NCBI GenBank assembly: GCA_037355855.1
Contig: CM074764.1
Location: 2,852,001 to 2,916,000 of the forward strand
Origin: Pseudo-nitzschia pungens
Taxonomy: Eukaryota > Bacillariophyta > Bacillariophyceae > Bacillariales > Bacillariaceae
DNA length: 64,000 bases
Direction: 5' to 3'
Under the pieces are notes generated by a model that saw nothing but the letters and a program-made list of their open reading frames with translations, searched no databases and had not been told where the DNA came from. Positions 10,284 through 18,400 of the stretch are shown here, piece by piece. The first letter of the stretch is position 1. Each line of letters starts with the position of its first letter. A program made the translations under genes and the position numbers.

Positions 10284-13200
10284 TAATTAATTAATATACT
10301 TATTTAAATAACTTTATTCACCAAAGGTGAAACTAAATTACTCAGTCTGTAACCAGACTTTAACGTCGCCTCCATCAGAGAGTCAGGACCCCAAGTGGTA
10401 GAATGACAAATTTTTCAAAAAAACCTTGAAGATCAAGCAGGGAAAAAGACAAGAACAAGTCCCACAAAATAGGGACTTGAGAGAAAATGAGATGGGAAGG
10501 AAGATAATGGGATAAGATCCAGTATCAAAAGGTAAATGACAGGATGACAAGCAGGAACAGAAGACAAGACCAAGGTACAAAGTGTAATCAACCCTGAGGT
10601 CCAGTGAGCCAGGCTCTGAGGAGAGCAGCCTCTCGTTGGTATGGCTGCACTGGTTGGACAGGTGCTGCATACTGCTTCCTGGCAAGGTGGATGGTTGCAA
10701 GCCACTGCCTCTTGGCAGTCAGGGTGTAGCCTTGTAGGACTTGGAAAGGGGTTTGCAAAAGGGAGTGTGACTGGGGGAGTGCACCAGCTGCACCAATGGC
10801 CAATTCAGAGGTGATGGAAGCATCAAGAGATTGGTGTTGTTCAGCATCAAGGGTACCCCCAGGACCATGGAGTCGTTCATTCCTATAGGTCCAAAGATCC
10901 CAGGAGGTAAGAAAGAACTGATGGATGATAGCTGTAGCCCAACGTTTGGGAGAGCGCTTGCTTCCAATGTGGGAGTAGTAGTCAGCCTGGATTTGATACC
11001 AGCGAGGAGACCACCTCCCAAGAAGCCAGTTGTGCCAGCCAATAGTCCTCTGTGCCCTGACAGCAGACGCAATTGCAAGTGAGTAGGATGATGGATAAAT
11101 GTTCTGGCCCTTCCGAACTCTGGTGAGGAGATCCACAATGGCAGCCACCAATGATGGATCAGTTTGTTCAACTTCAAGCCTCTTCTGCAGTGGTCCCGTG
11201 AAGGCAGACACACTATGCCTGACAGCCCCAGTATCCTTGCAGGAGAGCACATGAGAAACCTTCTCGTTGTCTGCATCACACAAGGGACACCTGGAGTGAT
11301 CCTGATACTGGTAATGAAGGAGTTGGTTGCCAACACCAATGCATCCAGAAGCAAACTTGACAAACCACCTTTGCATGCCAGGAGGTAGACGCTTGAAGGC
11401 AGACAGATGGGCACACCAATGGATGGAACTCAAAACAGGTTGTGGAATGGGGATATCATGGTGGGTCTGCCAATATTGAAGAAGAGGAGGACCAGAAATG
11501 GCAACATGCAAAGCATTTTGATCAAACCTTGAACACTTGCATCCATTGAGAGAAAAAGCCCAGGGCTCAAACACAAGTCTGGGATAGTGATGGGCAGAAG
11601 CTCTATGGACAGAGAGAAATGCCTTGGCCATGCTGTCAACCTGATGGTTGCGAAGGGCCCACCAATCAAGAAAGATTCCAGCTTGATGGCCCTGAACCCA
11701 CTGAAAGTGCACAGAGATTGGCAGGGCAGAAATCATGTTTCTGATGACATAAACATAATCAAAAGACTTCTGGGAAATAACCAATGGCCATGATCCCTCA
11801 GCCTGTTTGAGAGCTGTGTCACCATCCAGAGCAATGGTGATAGAGCCAGAAGCAATATCAAAGATACTCACCAGAGCAGTGCAACAGGTGAGAACTCCAA
11901 TGATACCTGCCAGTTCACTCCTGTAGGATGACTGATCCTCAGGGGATCCACTGACAAAATTACAGCCAGTGAGGAACAATGAAGCAGACTTGGTGGAGGT
12001 ATTGGGTGACAAAATGAAAGCAGAAGTTCCTCTGAGAAGGTCCGGATCAAATGAACCATCACAGACAGCACTGGCAGTACCACTCTCAATAGCATCAACT
12101 AGGTGCTGACAGCCAGCCTGTGGTAGGGAATATTTGTGGAGAAGGACTCTTGGAGACGCACAGAGTGCATCAAAGGCATCTACTGGGGAGTCTGGAAGAG
12201 AATCAAATGGATTGTACACCAGAGGATCCATGTCAGGAGGTTCGGAAACAAAGGCTGAGGACCCAACCACTCGAACAACTTGGCCACAGATAACAGGGCA
12301 GACAAGCACATCAGCACAGGCTGGTTTGTCAGAAATGAGTTCAGAAGTGACCCTGTATCTGCCCCTGCCCTGGGAGGTGCTCACAATCCAGCCAGTAGAA
12401 GTTTTGAAGAATATTCTGTTGGTGGATGGAGACCAAAACCAAGGCCAGAGAGAAGCTGTCTGGGGAGAGAGCCAATGCCCAAGGTGAAAAGAAGGAGCCA
12501 GTGCCCTGGCTGCAGGGGGTGGACAGGGGGGAAGAAAACAGGTCTGAAGTGCCTTAGTCCATAAGCGCTTTGCTGCTGGAGGCCAAGATGGAGGACATCT
12601 CGGCCAGTCAAGATGATCCCTCAAGTGATTGGAGGAGGTCAGCTGGAAAGCCATGGGAGAGAGTCTTTTCCCATCTGGAGTACAAATGTCAGCAAGGGAA
12701 ATAGCCTTGAGGGACATGCGCATGTGATTCAAGAGGGACAAGTCAGCACCTCTGAAGCCAGAGTTGACAAAGGCTTGCATGAGATAACAGTCATTGGAAC
12801 GTAACAGTGGTAGGTCTGGGAAGTCTTCAAACAAGCTCACAGGGTGAACAGAGAAAAACTTCCACACATGTTTGTACCAGCAGGGAGTGACGTATGAAGC
12901 AAAAGGATGATAGGGTGTGACACCAAGATGGAGAGGAATGCCAAGTTCGAGCCGTAGAGACTCAGCAGTGAGCCTGAGAATCCTACCAGTTTGTGAGGAC
13001 CTGACAGATTCCTGAAAGAGGGTGGCAATATGACTAAACTCTTGGAGGAGGTATGGATGGATGAAACCAAAGCCTTGATAGAGGGAAGGACCATAGAACA
13101 CATGTCGAGGAAATGTCCGTGACATCCCTGCTTTATTCAGCACAGGAACAAGAGCTGGGTGAATTATCTTAGTCCAAGTGGCCTCATCAAGTTGCGTGAC

Positions 13201-15377
13201 AGGCATGGGGTATTCAACAGACTTCATGAAAGAATACTTGAAGGTGTAGAGGGATGCGCGCTTCTCACACTTGGAAGCCTTGAGTTGAGAGCCAAAAGAC
13301 TGAGACTGGGACTTCATGTGAGCAATCTGTGCTTCCTCATTGCCGTCCATAGAGATAAAAACCCCAAGGGTCTTGTCAGCATGGTCAACTTCAAACCGAT
13401 CCAGGGTAGCTCGATTGCCATTCTTGTCAGCAACAGAGAAGTCACCGGGCATGTCAGCAATTGATCGATACTCCCAACCGGATCCATTCCATTTGAAATC
13501 AATCAAATAACAGAAGGATTTGGCAGGTTCAATAGCTCCACCAGTGGCAATAATCCCTCCAGCCCATCTGTCAAGAGCTTCCTGAAAGTCAACAGCCAAT
13601 TCCTCACCGGATGTTGAGGAATCAGAGCCAGCACAAAACAAATCTGTGTCATCCACAAAGGCAAAACCCACAAGAGAAACCAGTTGCAGTGACAATGAAG
13701 TGATAAGATGGACACCATGCCCAGCCTGTTGCATCATTCGGAAGACAATTGTTGACACCAAGGCCCAAAGAGTTGGACCAATACCATTGCCTTGGCCACA
13801 ACCACTGAGAGGAACAGGTTCATCACCATACACAGGGCCGGACCGACCAAAGCCAGTTTTGATGTGGTGCTTGGCATGTTGCAAAGTAGACAGAAGAACT
13901 TCACATACATGTGCAGGAACCCCAAAGCTCTGGAGAGTGAGACCTGCAATGGGATGAGAGATTCTATCATAACAGCCCTTGGCATCATTCATAGCAACAG
14001 CACCGGATCTGCGCTTCTGCCTCAACACATCACAGATGAGCTTCTTGTTCAGGCAGGTGTTGATGGCCTTGTGGTGTTTCCTGCTTCCATGTTGATCAAC
14101 AGCCACGGCATTGGCACGTTCAGCATAGGCAAGAATGCGTCTACCAATCATCTTGTTGTTGATTTGGAACTCAGGAGACATCAGCTGAATAAGCCTCATC
14201 TTATCCACTCTATATTCACCAGGTTTCTTGAAGATCTCAACATCAGTGATGACCTGCCAAGCAGAAGGAGAGAAGCCAACAATCAATGGGACAGATCTCA
14301 GGAGAGTGTCAAACTTGTTGAACTGGGGATCAAGGGCAAAAGCCTTGTGGTGGGAAAAACTCAAACAAGAAGGTTCACTTGCTGTGCGTTCCCTCTGGCG
14401 TTTCCAGGCAGCAGCATTGTCAGCTGGGCACACTGAATAGTCAAAGGGGGGCAAACTCAGGATAGAGTCAGGGACTTTGAGACAGGAAAGAAATTCAGAA
14501 AGGTATTTGTCAGTGGCAAGAGGAGGATTATATGTGCCATCAAGAACAAGAGTAGCAGCATGGGCAGTGCCTAGATATCCGAAATCTTGAATGAAGGAGG
14601 GATTCATGGAAGGAGTGCCAAGACACTGCTGTTGACGCCGGACATTGGATTCAGCCATAGCTGGTACCATAGTAGACTGAGATTCCAAGACCTGTTCAAC
14701 ACCATCATGGCCGACTGCAATAGCGCGCAAGACTGCTGACTTGTTGACACGTCCCCGAATAGACCGAGCAGCAAGACCAAGCTCTCTTTGAAGACGTTCC
14801 CTGCGCATCCTGGCACGAATCTGGGAAGCATTCTGGTTGTGAGGTTGGCCTTCAGCAAGAAGTGCATCCACCAGGCCTTGATTGAAGGAGTCTCTCCATG
14901 AGGGGGCCAATTTCTTCACTGCCCGGTATTGCTTGTAAGCTTGTTTCAGATGGAGGAGAGCACTGGAAAGGTCACTGTGTTCACCTTTGTAGAGAGAAAG
15001 CTTGCATGCCAACCTTTTCAAAACAGTATGACTGGTGGACACACCCTGTCTCAACTTAACAACACGCCTCCAAAAGTCAATTGTATCACGATAGACTTGC
15101 AGCTTTGGGGACCATGGAACCAGACCAGCTCTAGTGTGGCAGAGGTTGTGTTCAACAGAGAGTCTGAGAGAGGTGGAAGTTTCATGGAGTACTTCATATG
15201 TGGTGATGAGATCAGCGCGCACAGAAATATCCCCAGACTGAAACTGAGCCAGTAGGTGCTCCAGCTTAGCTTGGAGAGAAAACACTCCAGCCTTGAGAAA
15301 GCTGTGCCTCACACGCTTGAAATACCGTTGGCGCAGATGAGGGTGGGAGGACTGTAGTTTGGAATGAGAGAAGCTCA
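10284..15377 (-). mobile_element. LINE copy R1, 5'-truncated, complete 3' end
   Basis: Minus-strand LINE with intact 3' UTR (10284-10587: hairpins at about 10320-10365, tail TTAATTAATTAA on the plus strand) and ORF2 lacking the endonuclease. Its right edge (AAGCTCA near 15377) fuses to the 3' UTR start of the next copy (GAAGACAAAACC) with 2-3 bases of shared sequence. No target duplication of the 15378 flank is seen at the 10284 end. Confidence 0.8.
10588..15312 (-). CDS. LINE ORF2 without endonuclease (RT, RNase H, zinc knuckle)
   Basis: An open frame of about 1,574 codons, identical in layout to residues ~396-1970 of ORF2 at 15406-21318 and with no indel relative to it over the whole length. 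Contains RT motif A (NDAKGCYDRI), the catalytic FAFVDDTDLF, RNase H acidic residues (CDGSFD, SELAG, DGDTALK) and the C-terminal CPLCDADNEKVSHVLSC knuckle. The frame is open upstream to the junction at 15377 and the first codon used here is GTG, so there is no natural start. The N-terminal ~374 residues with the endonuclease are absent. It could at most make a truncated reverse transcriptase. The uninterrupted frame implies a recent copy. Confidence 0.85.
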   Translation of the reverse strand: MRHSFLKAGVFSLQAKLEHLLAQFQSGDISVRADLITTYEVLHETSTSLRLSVEHNLCHTRAGLVPWSPKLQVYRDTIDFWRRVVKLRQGVSTSHTVLKRLACKLSLYKGEHSDLSSALLHLKQAYKQYRAVKKLAPSWRDSFNQGLVDALLAEGQPHNQNASQIRARMRRERLQRELGLAARSIRGRVNKSAVLRAIAVGHDGVEQVLESQSTMVPAMAESNVRRQQQCLGTPSMNPSFIQDFGYLGTAHAATLVLDGTYNPPLATDKYLSEFLSCLKVPDSILSLPPFDYSVCPADNAAAWKRQRERTASEPSCLSFSHHKAFALDPQFNKFDTLLRSVPLIVGFSPSAWQVITDVEIFKKPGEYRVDKMRLIQLMSPEFQINNKMIGRRILAYAERANAVAVDQHGSRKHHKAINTCLNKKLICDVLRQKRRSGAVAMNDAKGCYDRISHPIAGLTLQSFGVPAHVCEVLLSTLQHAKHHIKTGFGRSGPVYGDEPVPLSGCGQGNGIGPTLWALVSTIVFRMMQQAGHGVHLITSLSLQLVSLVGFAFVDDTDLFCAGSDSSTSGEELAVDFQEALDRWAGGIIATGGAIEPAKSFCYLIDFKWNGSGWEYRSIADMPGDFSVADKNGNRATLDRFEVDHADKTLGVFISMDGNEEAQIAHMKSQSQSFGSQLKASKCEKRASLYTFKYSFMKSVEYPMPVTQLDEATWTKIIHPALVPVLNKAGMSRTFPRHVFYGPSLYQGFGFIHPYLLQEFSHIATLFQESVRSSQTGRILRLTAESLRLELGIPLHLGVTPYHPFASYVTPCWYKHVWKFFSVHPVSLFEDFPDLPLLRSNDCYLMQAFVNSGFRGADLSLLNHMRMSLKAISLADICTPDGKRLSPMAFQLTSSNHLRDHLDWPRCPPSWPPAAKRLWTKALQTCFLPPCPPPAARALAPSFHLGHWLSPQTASLWPWFWSPSTNRIFFKTSTGWIVSTSQGRGRYRVTSELISDKPACADVLVCPVICGQVVRVVGSSAFVSEPPDMDPLVYNPFDSLPDSPVDAFDALCASPRVLLHKYSLPQAGCQHLVDAIESGTASAVCDGSFDPDLLRGTSAFILSPNTSTKSASLFLTGCNFVSGSPEDQSSYRSELAGIIGVLTCCTALVSIFDIASGSITIALDGDTALKQAEGSWPLVISQKSFDYVYVIRNMISALPISVHFQWVQGHQAGIFLDWWALRNHQVDSMAKAFLSVHRASAHHYPRLVFEPWAFSLNGCKCSRFDQNALHVAISGPPLLQYWQTHHDIPIPQPVLSSIHWCAHLSAFKRLPPGMQRWFVKFASGCIGVGNQLLHYQYQDHSRCPLCDADNEKVSHVLSCKDTGAVRHSVSAFTGPLQKRLEVEQTDPSLVAAIVDLLTRVRKGQNIYPSSYSLAIASAVRAQRTIGWHNWLLGRWSPRWYQIQADYYSHIGSKRSPKRWATAIIHQFFLTSWDLWTYRNERLHGPGGTLDAEQHQSLDASITSELAIGAAGALPQSHSLLQTPFQVLQGYTLTAKRQWLATIHLARKQYAAPVQPVQPYQREAALLRAWLTGPQG

Positions 15378-15405
15378 GAAGACAAAACCAAGGTACAAAG
15401 TGTAA

Positions 15406-18400
15406 TCAACCCTGAGGTCCAGTAAGCCAGGCTCTGAGAAGAGCAGCCTCTTGTTGGTATGGCTGCACTGGTGGGACAGGTGCTGCATACTGCTTCCGTG
15501 CAAGGTGGATGGTTGCAAGCCACTGCCGCTTGGCAGTCAGGGTGTAACCTTGTAGGACGTGGAAAGGGGTTTGTAACAGGGAGTGTGACTGGGGAAGTGC
15601 ACCAGCTGCACCAATTGCCAATTCTGAGGTGATGGAAGCATCAAGAGCTTGGTGTTGTTCAGCATCAAGGGTACCCCCAGGACCATGGAGTCGTTCATTC
15701 CTATATGTCCAAAGATCCCAGGAGGTAAGAAAGAACTGATGGATGATAGCTGTAGCCCAACGTTTGGGAGAGCGCTTGCTTCCAATGTGGGAGTAGTAGT
15801 CAGCCTGGATTTGATACCAGCGAGGAGACCACCTACCCAGAAGCCAGTTGTGCCAGCCAATAGTCCTCTGTGCTCTGACAGCAGAAGCTATTGCAAATGA
15901 GTAGGATGATGGATAAATGTTCTGGCCCTTCCGAACTCTGGTGAGGAGATCCACAATGGCAGCCACCAATGATGGATCAGTTTGTTCAATTTCAAGCCTC
16001 TTCTGCAGGGGTCCCTTGAAAGCTGACACACTGTGCTGTACTGCCCCAGTGTCCTTGCAGGAGAGCACATGAGAAACCTTCTCGTTGTCTGCATCACACA
16101 AAGGGCACCTGGAGTGATCCTGATACTGGTAGTGAAGTAGTTGGTTGCCAACACCAATACTGCCAGAAGCAAATTTGACAAACCACCTTTGCATGCCAGG
16201 AGGTAAACGCTTGAAGGCATTCAGATGGGCACACCAATGGATGGAACTCAAAACAGGTTGTGGAATGGGAATGTCATGGTGGGTCTGCCAATATTGAAGA
16301 AGAGGAGGACCAGAAATGGCAACATGCAAAGCATTTTGATCAAACCTTGAGCACTTGCTTCCATTGAGAGAAAAAGCCCAGGGCTCAAACACAAGTCTGG
16401 GATAGTGATGGGCAGATGCTCTATGGACAGAGAGAAATGCCTTGGCCATGCTGTCAACCTGATGGTTGCGAAGGGCCCACCAATCAAGAAAGATTCCAGC
16501 TTGATGGCCCTGAACCCACTGAAAGTGCACAGAGATTGGCAGGGCAGAAATCATGTTTCTGATGACATAAACATAATCAAAAGACTTCTGGGAAATAACC
16601 AATGGCCATGATCCCTCAGCCTGTTTGAGAGCTGTGTCACCATCCAGAGCAATAGTGATAGAGCCAGAAGCAATATCAAAGATACTCACCAGAGCAGTGC
16701 AACAGGTGAGAACCCCAATGATTCCTGCCAGTTCACTCCTGTAGGTAGATTGATCCTCAGGGGATCCACTGACAAAATTACAGCCAGTGAGGAACAATGA
16801 GGCAGTCTTGGTGGAGGTATTGGGGGACAAAATGAAAGCAGAAGTTCCTCTGAGAAGTTCCGGATCAAATGAACCATCACATACAGCACTGGCAGTACCA
16901 CTCTCAATAGCATCAACAAGGTGCTGACAGCCAGCCTGTGGTAGGGAATATTTGTGGAGAAGGACTCTTGGAGACGCACAGAGTGCATCAAAGGCATCTA
17001 CTGGGGAGTCGGGAAGAGAATCAAATGGATTGTACTCCAGAGGATCCATGTCAGGAGGCTCAGAAACAAAAGCAGAGGACCCAACAACGCGTACAACTTG
17101 TCCACAAATAACAGGGCAGACAAGCACATCAGCACAGGCTGGTTTGTCAGAAATGAGTTCAGAAGTGACCCTGTATCTGCCCCTGCCCTGGGAGGTGCTC
17201 ACAATCCAGCCAGTAGAAGTTTTGAAGAATATTCTGTTGGTGGATGGAGACAAAAACCAAGGCCAAAGAGAAGCTGTCTGGGGAGAGAGCCAATGCCCAA
17301 GATGAAAAGAAGGAGCCAGTGCCCTGGCTGCAGGGGGTGGACAGGGGGGAAGAAAACAGGTCTGAAGAGCCTTAGTCCATAAACGCTGTGCTGCTGGAGG
17401 CCAGGATGGAGGACATCTAGGCCAGTCAAGATGATCCCTCAAGTGGTTGGAAGATTGCAACTGGAAGGCCATGGGAGAGAGTCTTTTCCCATCTGGAGTA
17501 CAAATGTCAGCAAGGGAAATAGCCTTGAGGGACATGCGCATGTGATTCAAGAGGGACAAGTCAGCACCTCTGAAGCCAGAGTTGACAAAGGCTTGCATGA
17601 GATAACAGTCATTGGAACGTAACAGTGGTAGGTCTGGGAAGTCTTCAAACAAGCTCACAGGGTGAACAGAGAAAAACTTCCACACATGTTTGTACCAACA
17701 GGGAGTGACGTATGAAGCAAAGGGATGATAGGGTGTGACACCAAGATGGAGAGGAAGTCCAAGTTCGAGCCGTAGAGACTCAGCAGTGAGCCTGAGAATC
17801 CTACCAGTTTGTGAGGACCTGACAGATTCCTGAAAGAGGGTGGCAATATGACTGAACTCTTGGAGGAGGTATGGATGGATGAATCCAAAGCCTTGATAGA
17901 GGGAAGGACCATAGAACACATGTCGAGGAAATGTCCGTGACATCCCTGCTTTATTCAGCACAGGAACAAGAGCTGGGTGAATGATCTTAGTCCAAGTGGC
18001 CTCATCAAGTTGCGTGACAGGCATGGGGTATTCAACAGACTTCATGAATGAATACTTGAAGGTGTAGAGGGATGCTCTCTTCTCACACTTGGAAGCCTTG
18101 AGTTGAGAGCCAAAAGACTGAGACTGGGACTTCATGTGAGCAATCTGTGCTTCCTCATTGCCATCCATGGAGATAAAAACCCCAAGGGTCTTGTCAGCAT
18201 GATCAACTTCAAAACGATCCAGGGTAGCTCGATTGCCATTCTTGTCAGCAACAGAGAAGTCACCGGGCATGTCAGCAATGGAGCGATAGTCCCAACCGGA
18301 TCCATTCCATTTGAAATCAATCAAATAACAGAAGGATTTGGCAGGTTCAATCGCACCACCAGTGGCAATAATCCCTCCAGCCCATCGGTCAAGAGCTGCC

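Noticed and set aside
13792..14436. 214-codon plus-strand frame, repeated at 18682-19254
   Set aside because: Antisense of the reverse transcriptase in both tandem LINE copies; repeated only because the LINE is repeated.
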